Shown here piece after piece: positions 7,222 through 16,832 of a stretch of 45,685 nucleotides of DNA. The translations under genes were made by a program, and so were the position numbers. Numbering within the stretch: position 1 is the first letter of the stretch; the number at the start of each line of letters is the position of its first letter. The DNA lies in the IMG/VR virus record IMGVR_UViG_3300029787_005342, positions 1 to 45,685 of that record, one strand, 5' to 3'. The notes beneath the pieces are model-generated. The model was not told the origin of the DNA. It worked only from the letters and a program-made list of their open reading frames with translations, and searched no databases. The stretch comes from a virus.

Positions 7222-7839
7222 ATGCACACATTAGATGAATATGGATGGCATATACTCCATGGCGACAATGGTTATGGATTAGCAGAAGTTAACAGAAGTA
7301 TAATGGTGCAAGGCCCAGTGGATAGATATTGCAAACAAAAAAACTGTGCTGTAGAAATAGGTTCATACTATGGATTTACAACCAAATTACTGAGTACACA
7401 TTTTAGTAAAGTATATGCCTTTGACTTGGATACCGAAGTAGCTAAATGTTTTGTTAAAAATATGGCAAAATTTAAGTGTGAGAATGTTGTATTCAATGCA
7501 CATGGACTTTCCAATAGCGAAAAATATATTACAAATATAAACACAGGCCATTACATGAATAAAAGCATTGCTGATTCTCAAAAAACTTTTTTGGTTAAAA
7601 AACTAGATGATTATAATATTGATCCGATCGACTTTTTAATTGTAGATACTGAGGGACATGAACATGCCGTGCTTGAAGGATCTATTAACACTATTGAAAA
7701 AACAAACCCAGTAATAATTTGTAAATTTCATAATAGTGCAAACGAAGGGGAAGATATTTTGACCAAACAATTAGGATATAAGTTTGTTCAACAAGTAAGC
7801 AACAACGATAGATTATATATTCATATGGAGCAACTATAA
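7222..7839 (+). CDS. FkbM-family methyltransferase (1 of 4)
   Basis: A 205-residue class I SAM-dependent methyltransferase. VEIGSYYG at residues 44-51 is the SAM-binding loop and YAFDLD the following acidic strand; IVDTEGHE near residue 138 is the FkbM signature. These enzymes O-methylate sugars or similar acceptors. It shares its opening (DEYGWHILHGD) with the next gene, which starts right after its stop, so the two are tandem paralogues. The acceptor is unknown. Confidence 0.85.
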   Translation: MHTLDEYGWHILHGDNGYGLAEVNRSIMVQGPVDRYCKQKNCAVEIGSYYGFTTKLLSTHFSKVYAFDLDTEVAKCFVKNMAKFKCENVVFNAHGLSNSEKYITNINTGHYMNKSIADSQKTFLVKKLDDYNIDPIDFLIVDTEGHEHAVLEGSINTIEKTNPVIICKFHNSANEGEDILTKQLGYKFVQQVSNNDRLYIHMEQL

Positions 7840-8520
7840 TTGGAAACATACGATTACTATGGGTGGCATGTAAGCATGGAAGATATAATGTATAGGAACC
7901 TTCTAAAGGAAAATGCAAACATCATAGATGCAGACAAAGATAAGTTAGTTAAAATTATTAACAAGCATGTAACAAACAGGAGTACTGCTTTGGATATTGG
8001 ATGCCATTATGGATTTATGACACAACTTTTATGTAGACATTTTAATACTGTGCATGCCTTTGATTTTAACAATGATGTATTTGAATGTTTTTTAAAAAAT
8101 GCACAAAAATTTAATCTCAGTAATGTTGTTCCGCATCCATATGGACTTGGAGACAGTAACAGAAAGGTTGCTACAAAAGATTGGTTTGCAAAAATAGGCA
8201 GAAGAGGACCGTTGGGTAATCATGTTGACATGCAAGGAAAAAAATTAGATCAGCACATTAAAACTTTAGACAGTTTAAAAATACGTGATGTTGGACTAAT
8301 GTTGATAGACACAGAAGGATTTGAACTTATGGTATTGCAAGGCGCGGATCAAACTATACGTAAGTATTCACCAGTGATAATTTTAGAGTGCCACAGTAAA
8401 AAAGAATTAACTAGAAAATTTGGATACAAAAAGGAAGCTATCATGGTCCATATGATACAACTTGGGTATAAAAATAAAGGATTAATAAACAGATCAGACA
8501 TATTATTTGTAAAGGAGTAA
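7840..8520 (+). CDS. FkbM-family methyltransferase (2 of 4)
   Basis: A 226-residue methyltransferase with LDIGCHYG at 51-58, VHAFDF, and LIDTEGFE near residue 160. The TTG at 7840 directly follows the previous stop; I prefer it over ATG 7876 because the N-terminal YDYYGWHVS aligns with YGWHIL of the upstream paralogue. It is followed by the HAD gene after one base. Probably a tandem duplicate with a different acceptor. Confidence 0.82.
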   Translation: METYDYYGWHVSMEDIMYRNLLKENANIIDADKDKLVKIINKHVTNRSTALDIGCHYGFMTQLLCRHFNTVHAFDFNNDVFECFLKNAQKFNLSNVVPHPYGLGDSNRKVATKDWFAKIGRRGPLGNHVDMQGKKLDQHIKTLDSLKIRDVGLMLIDTEGFELMVLQGADQTIRKYSPVIILECHSKKELTRKFGYKKEAIMVHMIQLGYKNKGLINRSDILFVKE

Positions 8521-8521
8521 A

Positions 8522-9076
8522 ATGAAATACGTATTAACAGACATAGATGGAGTGTGTTTGAATTGGACCAAACAATTCAACAAATTTTTAGCATACTATC
8601 ATCCAGATGTAACACTTGACGACCCCACTAAGGACTACGAGGACGTTGTCCACATCATGCATGACTTTAATAGATCAGCATGGATGGGGTGGTGCGAACC
8701 ACTACGTGATGCAGTTGATATACTAACAAAGTTTAAGGAACGGGGATTTGAAATACATGGATGCACAGCTATGGGATTTGATCCATATGCCATAGCCGCA
8801 AGGAAAACAAACTTAGAAAGATATTTTCCTAATATTTTTAGTCGATTAGATACCACTTCAATGGACACAGGATCAACCAAAGAAAAATGGCTTGAACAAT
8901 ACCGTGGAAAACAATGCATATGGGTTGAAGATAAATGGATAAATGCTAAGGCAGGCGCAGACATGGGTATACAAACATTTTTAATGCGTCAACCCTACAA
9001 CGCACAATATGATGATAACAAAATTATCAAGGTTGACAACTGGCAACAGATATATTACTATATAAACACAAAATGA
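8522..9076 (+). CDS. HAD-superfamily phosphatase
   Basis: A 184-residue protein with all four HAD motifs: TDIDGVCL (nucleophile D7 and acid D9), the threonine of GCTAMG, the lysine of STKEKWL and the acidic WVEDKWINAKAGADMG. The insertion region between motifs I and II is helical. HAD enzymes of this size dephosphorylate sugars or nucleotides. It lies between FkbM and glycosyltransferase genes and overlaps the next by four bases, which suggests a sugar-phosphate substrate, perhaps in the same pathway as the nucleotidyltransferase. Confidence 0.8.
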   Translation: MKYVLTDIDGVCLNWTKQFNKFLAYYHPDVTLDDPTKDYEDVVHIMHDFNRSAWMGWCEPLRDAVDILTKFKERGFEIHGCTAMGFDPYAIAARKTNLERYFPNIFSRLDTTSMDTGSTKEKWLEQYRGKQCIWVEDKWINAKAGADMGIQTFLMRQPYNAQYDDNKIIKVDNWQQIYYYINTK

Positions 9077-9804
9077 TGGACTTAAAAGTATTCATTGGCT
9101 GGGATTCAAGGGAGGATATTGCCTTCCAAGTTGCCAAACATTCAATTAAAAAACACAATCCCAATGTAAAAGTATATCCACTTAAATTGCCAACTTTACA
9201 AGAACTAGGCATTTACACAAGAGGAGTTGATGCAAAAGCGTCTACTGAATTTACGTTTAGTAGATTTTTTGTTCCTATGCTTACAGGATACAAAGGTTGG
9301 GCATTATTCATCGACTGTGATTTTTTATGCATGACTGATATCAATGAATTGTTTAAACAGGCAAATGACAACTACGCAGTTATGGTTGCAAAACATGACT
9401 ACACTCCAAAAGAAGGAACCAAAATGGATGGCAAGCAACAACTTCAATATCCAAGAAAAAATTGGTCTTCTTGTATGTTGTGGAACTGCGAACATCCGTC
9501 CAATAGGCTGTTAGATCAAAATGCTATGAACAGCAACGATGGACTATGGCATCATAGATTTGTTTGGTTAGCTGATCATGAAATAGGCCAAATATCTCAT
9601 GAATGGAACTGGCTCACTGATTGGTACACTGCCCCCGATGATGGCACACCTAAAATGTTGCATTACACTGAAGGTGGTCCGTGGTTCGAGCATTTACAAG
9701 ATGTTCCATACGCCCAAGAATGGCGTGATGCACATGCTGATTACAAGTCAACTTTGCAAGACTCTGTTGAAGACAAGATTGCAAAGGATGATGGCGGTTG
9801 GTGA
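9073..9804 (+). CDS. Glycosyltransferase, GT8-like
   Basis: A 243-residue GT-A protein starting MMDLKVFIGWDSRED. ALFIDCDFLCMTD near residue 80 supplies the DxD motif that binds Mn2+ and the nucleotide sugar, and a later LHYTEGGPWFEH resembles the C-terminal histidine motif of the GT8-type family. It overlaps the HAD gene and is followed by an FkbM gene after 6 bases, part of one operon. Specificity is unknown. Confidence 0.8.
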   Translation: MMDLKVFIGWDSREDIAFQVAKHSIKKHNPNVKVYPLKLPTLQELGIYTRGVDAKASTEFTFSRFFVPMLTGYKGWALFIDCDFLCMTDINELFKQANDNYAVMVAKHDYTPKEGTKMDGKQQLQYPRKNWSSCMLWNCEHPSNRLLDQNAMNSNDGLWHHRFVWLADHEIGQISHEWNWLTDWYTAPDDGTPKMLHYTEGGPWFEHLQDVPYAQEWRDAHADYKSTLQDSVEDKIAKDDGGW

Positions 9805-9810
9805 TAACGT

Positions 9811-10506
9811 GTGCCAAAACTAAGAACACAGCCTCAAAGTAATTTTCAAACAAATATTTTTGGTAAAACAATTAACTTTGTTAATTTGCCCAATCAGCCT
9901 ACATACATTCAGAGCAGGGTGTTTAGGATAAAAAGCAAAGAACCAGAAACCATTGATTGGATCGACAACATATCAAAATTAGACACACTATTTGACATTG
10001 GAGCCAACATTGGAATATACACCATGTGTGCCGGAGCCAAAGGCATCGAAACATACGCTTTTGAACCACATGCCGGCAACTACAACATACTATGTCAAAA
10101 TATATCAGTAAATCCGTTTCCCTGTGTTGCTTACTGTCTAGCACTTAGTGATAAATCCGCTTTTGACAACATATCTATTAAAAATTATCATCCAGGAGTA
10201 GCAGACAATGTTGTTAGTGAAATAGGCGAACAGTCCCATGGGGTTATTACACACGATCTTGATCCATTGTTGGATGTAAACAGCATAGCACAACCACATC
10301 ACATGAAGATTGATATTGACGGCCACGAATACAAGTTTTTCCAAGGTGCTAAAAAAACAATTGCCAAATGTAAGTCAATATTAATAGAAATAGAAAATCA
10401 GTATGCAGATGAAATTAGTTCAGAGATAAAAAACATGGGATTTAATCTTATTAGTAAACACAAACGTGGCAACTCAGACGAACACAACTATATTTTTTCT
10501 AAATAA
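9811..10506 (+). CDS. FkbM-family methyltransferase (3 of 4)
   Basis: A 231-residue FkbM protein with a GTG start. LFDIGANIGIYT and YAFEPHAGN form the SAM site and MKIDIDGHEY the family signature, closer to the standard FkbM pattern than the tandem pair at 7222/7840. It ends convergently with the - strand oxygenase, overlapping by 8 bases. It likely methylates a glycan. Confidence 0.85.
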   Translation: MPKLRTQPQSNFQTNIFGKTINFVNLPNQPTYIQSRVFRIKSKEPETIDWIDNISKLDTLFDIGANIGIYTMCAGAKGIETYAFEPHAGNYNILCQNISVNPFPCVAYCLALSDKSAFDNISIKNYHPGVADNVVSEIGEQSHGVITHDLDPLLDVNSIAQPHHMKIDIDGHEYKFFQGAKKTIAKCKSILIEIENQYADEISSEIKNMGFNLISKHKRGNSDEHNYIFSK

Positions 10507-11107
10507 ATCTTTTCCCTCTTCTATCTGACATAAGGAAATAGTTTAGTGTTATTCTATTAGTGGATTCACTGCTTTCATATGAATGCCATGTGACGCCTTT
10601 TTGTCCACAAAATACAAAAGTTGAATTAGGTTTCCATTCTGCCTCACTAACAAATGTTTTTTCATCTTTTGCAGTGTACATTTTTGTTCCAACATTTCTA
10701 ATAGGAGCAACGTAGGTTACCGAACTCCAAATTTTTTCCATGCCCTCTTCATGAATATCAAATTTGTAAGGCAAAGGAGGGGTAATTGATATGTGAGCAT
10801 ATACAGTAAGTCCGCCATACCATCTTGGATTTTCGTATAAATCTCTAGTAAGATTTTCAGCCTTTTCAAGTATTTGTGTTCCTATTGAATGCACATCGTC
10901 ATAAAGATCGATGCCATAGTCTTTAAATTCATGTGGAAAAATAAACTTTAAATTTCCTTGTGTATCTAAATTTAAAAATTGTTCACACTGTGATTGTAAT
11001 CTTGCAAACACATCGTATGGTAATGAATCATCAATAATTTGATGTTGCCATGGACTTTTAATTATTGGTGCATCCAATACTTTGTTGATGTAATATGTGC
11101 CCGCCAT
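10499..11107 (-). CDS. 2OG-Fe(II) oxygenase-like protein (1 of 3)
   Basis: A 202-residue protein with the double-stranded beta-helix iron site readable as H119 and E121 (FDIHEEG, an HxE form), H175 (VTWHSYE) and R185 for 2-oxoglutarate (NRITLNYF). Such enzymes hydroxylate proteins, sugars or small molecules and are common in marine T4-like phages. It is divergent from asnB with only 11 bases between start codons. HxE in place of HxD is less usual but known. Confidence 0.7.
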   Translation of the reverse strand: MAGTYYINKVLDAPIIKSPWQHQIIDDSLPYDVFARLQSQCEQFLNLDTQGNLKFIFPHEFKDYGIDLYDDVHSIGTQILEKAENLTRDLYENPRWYGGLTVYAHISITPPLPYKFDIHEEGMEKIWSSVTYVAPIRNVGTKMYTAKDEKTFVSEAEWKPNSTFVFCGQKGVTWHSYESSESTNRITLNYFLMSDRRGKRFI

Positions 11108-11112
11108 ACATA
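11085..11112 (+). promoter_or_regulatory. Candidate leaderless promoter of asnB
   Basis: TTGATG (11085-11090), 16 bases, TACATA (11107-11112), then 6 bases to the ATG at 11119. It must lie inside the start of the divergent oxygenase gene because only 11 bases separate the genes. Both boxes are imperfect. Confidence 0.4.
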
Positions 11113-11118
11113 TATTTA

Positions 11119-12831
11119 ATGTGTGGCATATACGGTATCACCAAAAAAGACTATCAATTGATACAAGGCTATATTGATGCTTGTGCATATAGAGGTCCAG
11201 ATGGCAGTGACATATGGCAAGATGACCATGTGACATTTGGTCATAATTTATTGGCTATTACATCGCAACCTTCAGAAGGTAAACAACCTTGGATCACAGA
11301 AAAAGGCAATGTATTGATCTACAATGGTGAAATATTCAATTACCAAGAATTACTTACAACATTTAATTTTACACCTAAGACAACATGTGACACAGAACTA
11401 CTAGCACACTTGCTTGATACCAAAGGACATGACTGTGTCGAACATCTTGATTCAATGCACGGATTTGCTTATTATGACAGACAGAACAAAACGATAACTT
11501 TGAGCAGAGATCATGTAGGTATAAAACCCTTATTCTATGCCGAGATATCTGATGGCATTATTTTTGGTTCTGAAATAAAAGGTATGATTGACCATGTGCC
11601 TAATGCAAGATGTATAGATGAATTTGCCGCCGCAGCTATGTCGTATTCAGGCATCAATGCAACCAAACACACAATGTTTACAAACATTAAAAAAGTGTTA
11701 CCTGGTGAAACTTTAGTTTACAGCATCGAACACAAAAAATTTGTACAAAGCCAAAGAACTTTTATAACTCCAAATTCTAATGGCGCACTGGACAATGAAC
11801 AATTCAGACATGAAGCACATGCAACTGTAAAAATGTCCACACTAGGCATTAGAAAATTTGGAATGTTTTTATCAGGAGGATTAGACTCAACGTTAGTTGC
11901 ACATGAACTAAAAAATATTTTAGGTGAAGTTGACTCATTTACTAATGAAATGAATCCAAATGTTATAATAGGAGAAGATTTTAACAGTGATGCAAACTGT
12001 GCCAAGCAATTTGCTGATGACATCGGACTTAACCACCATCGTATTGAAACCACTCCAAACACAGTCGAAACGTATTGGACTCCTGCCATGCAACATATGG
12101 AGCAACCTGTGTACAACATGAGCATGCCAATGTATTATTACACAAACAAGTGTCTTAGTGAAAAGGGTGTGGTAGTGACCATGGCTGGTGATATGGGAGA
12201 CGAATTGTTGGGTGGATATCAAAAATATTGGAAATGTAAACAAGATCCACCTACTAGTTTTGATGATATGATTTGGAAATGGATGCATAGAATTAAACGT
12301 CCAGTAGTGCTGACAACAAAAATTGACGCACATGATATTAAAAAAGAATTGATGCGAACAATCCCAGAACAACTTTGGAATGACAAAGATCCAGTCAATT
12401 CATACATGGCTGTGGATTGCATAACACAAGTGCCTGAAGAATTTTTTTCCCGAAACGATCAATATGGCATGCGGTTTTCAATGGAGGGAAGATTCCCTCT
12501 AGCAACAAAAAGGTTTATGAAATACTGTATGAATATACACAGCAAATATAAAATTGGTATAAACAAATCAGATACAAAATTGCCAACTAAACTTGCCTAT
12601 AAAAATATACTTCCTGGCTACATCATTGATAAGATGAAAACAGGTTGGACAGTGCCATTGATATATTGGTTCCATAATCATCCACATCTTGAAAAGTTAG
12701 CCATGCAGTATATGAATGGTGACGATTGTTTAAAAAATGTTGTGTCTATGGATAACTGGAAACAAAAGAAAACAAAGGTAGTAAGTTGGATGATGCGTTC
12801 ATGGGCACACTATTACCGTATGCAGTTGTAA
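11119..12831 (+). CDS. asnB: Asparagine synthetase (glutamine-hydrolysing)
   Basis: A 570-residue protein starting MCGIYG, where C2 is the glutaminase nucleophile freed by methionine removal; this fixes the start at 11119 although the frame continues upstream. AYRGPDGSD, and later NGEIFNY, belong to the N-terminal amidotransferase domain; LSGGLDSTLVAHEL is the ATP-pyrophosphatase loop of the synthetase domain. It makes asparagine from aspartate and glutamine, or amidates a sugar acid or peptide as AsnB-like enzymes in glycan clusters do. Length is normal. It overlaps the convergent - strand gene by 19 bases. Confidence 0.92.
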   Translation: MCGIYGITKKDYQLIQGYIDACAYRGPDGSDIWQDDHVTFGHNLLAITSQPSEGKQPWITEKGNVLIYNGEIFNYQELLTTFNFTPKTTCDTELLAHLLDTKGHDCVEHLDSMHGFAYYDRQNKTITLSRDHVGIKPLFYAEISDGIIFGSEIKGMIDHVPNARCIDEFAAAAMSYSGINATKHTMFTNIKKVLPGETLVYSIEHKKFVQSQRTFITPNSNGALDNEQFRHEAHATVKMSTLGIRKFGMFLSGGLDSTLVAHELKNILGEVDSFTNEMNPNVIIGEDFNSDANCAKQFADDIGLNHHRIETTPNTVETYWTPAMQHMEQPVYNMSMPMYYYTNKCLSEKGVVVTMAGDMGDELLGGYQKYWKCKQDPPTSFDDMIWKWMHRIKRPVVLTTKIDAHDIKKELMRTIPEQLWNDKDPVNSYMAVDCITQVPEEFFSRNDQYGMRFSMEGRFPLATKRFMKYCMNIHSKYKIGINKSDTKLPTKLAYKNILPGYIIDKMKTGWTVPLIYWFHNHPHLEKLAMQYMNGDDCLKNVVSMDNWKQKKTKVVSWMMRSWAHYYRMQL

Positions 12832-13610
12832 GCAAAACCAGAAGCCATTTCCGACAATGTAAACTGCTGATGTGCTAGATGCCACAACCAAGGTTCCCTT
12901 TCAGGTGTTTTCAAATGGTTTATATCTTCCAAGTTACTGGACATAGGATACGCCGCACAGTTGTCACTGCATATGACTGGTATGCCTTCGCATACAGCTT
13001 TTAGTGCAACCATACTATTATATGTTATCACACAGTATGCATCCTTTAGATCTTCCTCTAGAGGCCGTTGATCTTTATTCTTGACAAATCCTTTGAGTTG
13101 GGTAAAGCCACCTTCCGTTGTTATTTGCGGATTCAAAGGCTTGTCTCTTACAATTATTTCACGGTCTGTTTGCTGTTTTAAGGTCTTTACAGTGGTGGTA
13201 AGCCAATCCTGTGCATCAAACATCCATTCAATTGCACCAGTAGGAGGACATACAACAACTTGTGCTCCAGTTGTTTTCCATGGCACTATATCTTGTTTAA
13301 AATACTGTTCATATCTGTTAGGATTTTGTTCAGTTATAATGGTATTTGTGTTTGCATTTTTAGTTACTCTATACCAGTTCGGATTATTTTTATGTCCAGC
13401 TTTAAAATAAGCATGGTCACAAAAATAGTAATCATGTCCACCACGTTTTATCATGTCACCGGAACCCCTTAATATTCCCCAATAAAAATATTCATCATCA
13501 GGCATGTCTTGATCGTTTGGAATAGGATCAATAATTTTTCCATTGGTTCCTTTTGCCCAATTACGCACAATCCCTTCAGTGGAAGCTCTCATTGTTCTTA
13601 CACATCTCAT
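12813..13610 (-). CDS. GT-B-like glycan protein, paralogue A of 4
   Basis: A 265-residue protein of a family present four times in the window. The shared C-terminal half has a strand with CVITYNSMVALKAVCEGIPV near residue 190, as in capsule-type glycosyltransferases where S and the GxPV loop bind the nucleotide sugar, and a closing WLWHLAHQQFTLSEMASG. It is the last gene of a three-gene - strand operon, coupled to the previous one by ATGA. Sugar specificity unknown; the glycosyltransferase label is inference from fold-like motifs. Confidence 0.6.
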   Translation of the reverse strand: MRCVRTMRASTEGIVRNWAKGTNGKIIDPIPNDQDMPDDEYFYWGILRGSGDMIKRGGHDYYFCDHAYFKAGHKNNPNWYRVTKNANTNTIITEQNPNRYEQYFKQDIVPWKTTGAQVVVCPPTGAIEWMFDAQDWLTTTVKTLKQQTDREIIVRDKPLNPQITTEGGFTQLKGFVKNKDQRPLEEDLKDAYCVITYNSMVALKAVCEGIPVICSDNCAAYPMSSNLEDINHLKTPEREPWLWHLAHQQFTLSEMASGFAYNCIR

Positions 13611-14386
13611 ATCTGATATAACTCCTTAAAAATATCTTTAAACAAGCCACTTGCAAATTCATCACTAGTGTATTGATGATATGAGAGAGTGGCTAACCAC
13701 TCTGTTCTATTTGTTGGCCTAAAATGTTGGCCAAAATCTTTAGGATGTTTGCTTACTGTACTAGTTGAACTTTGCTCATGACTGTAAACGGGAATCCCTT
13801 CTATGAGAGCATCAACAGCCACCATTGAACATGATGTAACAACACAATCTGCTTTTGCAAGATCATCTGCTAAAGGAACATCAGCATAAGCTGGCCCACT
13901 TTTGCCTCCACGTCTTGGCTTGTGTCTGACCTTAATAGGAAGATCAGTTTTTGTTTTAAGATCTGCTATGGTCTCTTCAATCCAATTTGGTCTTGAGATA
14001 AATGAATGTAGTGTTGGGGAACTTGGTGCCACTAAAATATATTCGCCTTTGGATCTCCAATCTTTTATTTGGATATTATTAATTCTATCTGTCGGTAAAT
14101 CAAATATCTCATTACAATGAATGTTACTATAAGACACTCTCCATTTGTATTCGCCATTTGGATTGACTGCCTGTTTTAATGGATTCCATCTATCCCAATA
14201 TGGCATATCACATAGTAGATAAGGTTTGCCTGAAGATCTATTATTAATTACTCTGGTAAAATTTGCACTCCCCAGTCCCCACATGGTGTCAATGCCTTCT
14301 GTTGCATGATATTTTTTAAGTGGCGTAAGTGAGTACCAGGCTTTTGAATCTTTGCCGTGATTATTATTAATCACGTTTAGTTTCAT
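13607..14386 (-). CDS. GT-B-like glycan protein, paralogue B of 4
   Basis: About 259 residues from the ATG at 14386, which overlaps the upstream stop as ATGA; a TTG at 14401 is the alternative. CVVTSCSMVAVDALIEGIPV and the end TEWLATLSYHQYTSDEFASG match the paralogues at 12813, 15219 and 21605. It sits directly after the GT-A gene 14383, the same pairing and overlap as 20811/21605. It probably acts on the same glycan. Confidence 0.6.
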   Translation of the reverse strand: MKLNVINNNHGKDSKAWYSLTPLKKYHATEGIDTMWGLGSANFTRVINNRSSGKPYLLCDMPYWDRWNPLKQAVNPNGEYKWRVSYSNIHCNEIFDLPTDRINNIQIKDWRSKGEYILVAPSSPTLHSFISRPNWIEETIADLKTKTDLPIKVRHKPRRGGKSGPAYADVPLADDLAKADCVVTSCSMVAVDALIEGIPVYSHEQSSTSTVSKHPKDFGQHFRPTNRTEWLATLSYHQYTSDEFASGLFKDIFKELYQI

Positions 14387-15192
14387 TCTGTATTGTTCCA
14401 ATATTCTGCAGTCTGCTTGTAGTATATGTCAGATGCTTTGGAACGTCCTGTTTTTTTACGTTTGCCTTTTAGATGATCCATATAATGTCCTAATGGTGAA
14501 TTGATAAAAACATGTACGCCAGGCTTGTGCGGATGACCTTCGGATATGTTGTGAGATAATAAGCCTTGTTGTTCATATTTGTTTTTAATTGTTTCAAAAG
14601 CAATGCAATCATGATATTCAACAAGATCAAAAATTTTGTCAGTGTTGTAAAGTTCCTGCCAATCTTTCATAAAGTTAGAGTTGTAACTGCTTGTTGTGTC
14701 ATACATTACAAATCCACACTCGGGGTAAATTTTTTGTCTTCCTAGATATGAACAGTAATTGTTTTTTGGAAGTAGGCTCTCAATGAATTCTTTGGATACT
14801 GGATTGTGGGTAACAACATCTGCATCCAACCAAACAATTAAGTCTGACGAACTATTGAGAGCCTCGTGTGATACACAATATGATTTATGCGAAAATTTTA
14901 TTGCGTCCCACAAATATGAACCCTTGTCATTTAAATTTGATCCTATTTTGTGTCCTTTTGCGTATGGATTGTTCTCGTGCTTTTTTTTAAACGCAACAAG
15001 ATCTGGACATGAAGCATGTAGGTCGATCCATTCTACTTGTGGACCATAATCCGTATCAGGTTTTGTTTCATAGTAAATTTTTAATTTAATATCTTTGTCC
15101 CAATATTTGACAAATGTTTCAACCATACGTTGACCATATTGTTCCCAACCCGCAGATGAAAATGTTGTAATAACCGTTATTGACCTGGACAT
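14383..15192 (-). CDS. GT-A glycosyltransferase, paralogue of 20811
   Basis: A 269-residue protein with DLIVWLDADVVTH near residue 118, giving the DxD site. The segments PECGFVMYD and LGHYMDHLKGKRK also occur in the protein at 20811 (SECGFVSYN, LGDYMDHLKGERK), so they are clear paralogues. It starts the - strand operon 15192-12813 and is divergent from 15219 with 26 bases between starts. Acceptor and donor unknown. Confidence 0.75.
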   Translation of the reverse strand: MSRSITVITTFSSAGWEQYGQRMVETFVKYWDKDIKLKIYYETKPDTDYGPQVEWIDLHASCPDLVAFKKKHENNPYAKGHKIGSNLNDKGSYLWDAIKFSHKSYCVSHEALNSSSDLIVWLDADVVTHNPVSKEFIESLLPKNNYCSYLGRQKIYPECGFVMYDTTSSYNSNFMKDWQELYNTDKIFDLVEYHDCIAFETIKNKYEQQGLLSHNISEGHPHKPGVHVFINSPLGHYMDHLKGKRKKTGRSKASDIYYKQTAEYWNNTE

Positions 15193-15218
15193 TTATATGC
15201 GTATTTAAATAGCATGAA

Positions 15219-16202
15219 ATGAAAGTAGAGATATTTCGAAACACTGTCAAACGCAGAGGCAAGGGTGCTTCGTTCGAAATGATGAAAGCATGGAACGAGG
15301 GCATCAAGACAGCAGGTGATGATCCTATTTGGATCGAAGGACAAGGCGATGCCGAAAAATGGATGGGAGATCCAAAGGAAAAGGTTGCAGTGCATTTTGG
15401 TTATGGTCCGGACAACGCAGGAGATTTTCTCAAAGGCAATAGGAGAAAAATTAGACAACATCATCAAAAGAATGGCGGAGTGTGTATTGTGTTTGATGGA
15501 GGTTTGTGGACATCATTTGGCAATAGAGCCACTGATTGGAACAAACATTATTATAGATGTGCATTATGGTCACCAATGCGAAATGGAAATTTCCTTAACG
15601 AAAATTCTCCTGATGATAGATGGCAACAGATCAAGCAAAAATTTAACATTAATGACCAAGATTGGAAACAAAATGGCAAGTACATTATGCTTTGCACACA
15701 ACCCAAAGACAACTGGAGCATGGCCCAAAAAGATCCCTACCAATGGGTGGACCAAGTTGTTGAAGCACTGAAGGACAAAACAGACAAAACACTTTTACTT
15801 AGACCACATCCTAATCATGCTGATAAATGTGCTGAAGATATTGCAAAAAGACATCCTCAGATTAAAATTGCAGACATGACTAGAGGGGGCGGAATGTTTC
15901 ATAATTATCGTTGGACATTTTTAGAAGAGTTGGATGCATCAGATATTCATTGTGTAATTACACACAATTCCACAGCTGCTGTGGATGCCGCAACATATGG
16001 AGTGCCTGTACTGATGACCTCTGACCTATGTTTGGCATGGGAAGTAGGCACAGACAAATTGGATCAAGTGAATGAGCCTCCGCGTCCAGATAGAACACAA
16101 TGGCTATATGATTTGGCTTATGCCAATTGGACATTAGAGGAGGTACGTGACGGTACAGTCTGGCGTAGATTCAGGCCACACATAGAAGGAATGATATCAT
16201 GA
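15219..16202 (+). CDS. GT-B-like glycan protein, paralogue C of 4
   Basis: At 327 residues, the longest of the four paralogues. LLRPHPNH near residue 195, then CVITHNSTAAVDAATYGVPV and the closing DRTQWLYDLAYANWTLEEV carry the family pattern. The RPHP and S/T-x-A-x-x-A-x-x-x-GxPV elements are those of capsule and CDP-glycerol-type transferases. It overlaps the GT25 gene by ATGA. An ATG at 15214 is out of frame; 15219 fits. Confidence 0.65.
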   Translation: MKVEIFRNTVKRRGKGASFEMMKAWNEGIKTAGDDPIWIEGQGDAEKWMGDPKEKVAVHFGYGPDNAGDFLKGNRRKIRQHHQKNGGVCIVFDGGLWTSFGNRATDWNKHYYRCALWSPMRNGNFLNENSPDDRWQQIKQKFNINDQDWKQNGKYIMLCTQPKDNWSMAQKDPYQWVDQVVEALKDKTDKTLLLRPHPNHADKCAEDIAKRHPQIKIADMTRGGGMFHNYRWTFLEELDASDIHCVITHNSTAAVDAATYGVPVLMTSDLCLAWEVGTDKLDQVNEPPRPDRTQWLYDLAYANWTLEEVRDGTVWRRFRPHIEGMIS

Positions 16203-16828
16203 AAGCATTTATAGTATACCTAAAAGAAGTGCAATCAACTGTTGATTCTGCACTGGAATGTAAACGCACAGCAAGAGCACATGGATTAGATGCATGGATG
16301 CTAGAAGGGTTTACACCCTCACGTGCTGATAAATTTATTCAAGAACAAAACCTAAAGCCTTATCTACCAGGGCCTAAATTGTATAACATCAAATGGCAAA
16401 AAGGTGGCGTACGTGGTTGTATGATTTCACACTATCATGCCTGGAAAAAATGTATAGAACTAAACCAAAAAATTGTAATCCTTGAACATGATTCCCGTGT
16501 TGTCAGTGACACATATAATCAAGACTTTGAAGATGTATTGCACCTGGATGGATACAGATTCGAAGAAGATCCAAATGTAGGCAAAGCACCTATTGTAGAA
16601 GACTTCATCAACATCCGCAAAGGAGAAAATCAATTGAAGGGCACATATGGATATGTTATAAAACCGCATGCGGCCAAAAAGTTAATCCAAGGCGCACATG
16701 ATGATGGAGTTACTGCCTCTGACATGTTTGTCAAAGACAAGTATGTAAAGATACAAGTTGTCAAGCCAAGAGCAGTGTATGTCAACAGTCAAGACAGTTT
16801 GACGGGCGATAGATCGTTCTATATATAA
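16199..16828 (+). CDS. Glycosyltransferase family 25-like (LPS type)
   Basis: A 209-residue protein. GGVRGCMISHYHAWKKC near residue 63-79 and KIVILEHDSRV are the GT25 pattern found in LPS galactosyl- and glucosyltransferases, although the usual EDD is EHD here, so the metal-site residue may differ. A second conserved part, TYGYVIKPHAAKKLI, follows. It is coupled upstream by ATGA and is followed after 4 bases by an epimerase gene. Confidence 0.8.
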   Translation: MKAFIVYLKEVQSTVDSALECKRTARAHGLDAWMLEGFTPSRADKFIQEQNLKPYLPGPKLYNIKWQKGGVRGCMISHYHAWKKCIELNQKIVILEHDSRVVSDTYNQDFEDVLHLDGYRFEEDPNVGKAPIVEDFINIRKGENQLKGTYGYVIKPHAAKKLIQGAHDDGVTASDMFVKDKYVKIQVVKPRAVYVNSQDSLTGDRSFYI

Positions 16829-16832
16829 TCAT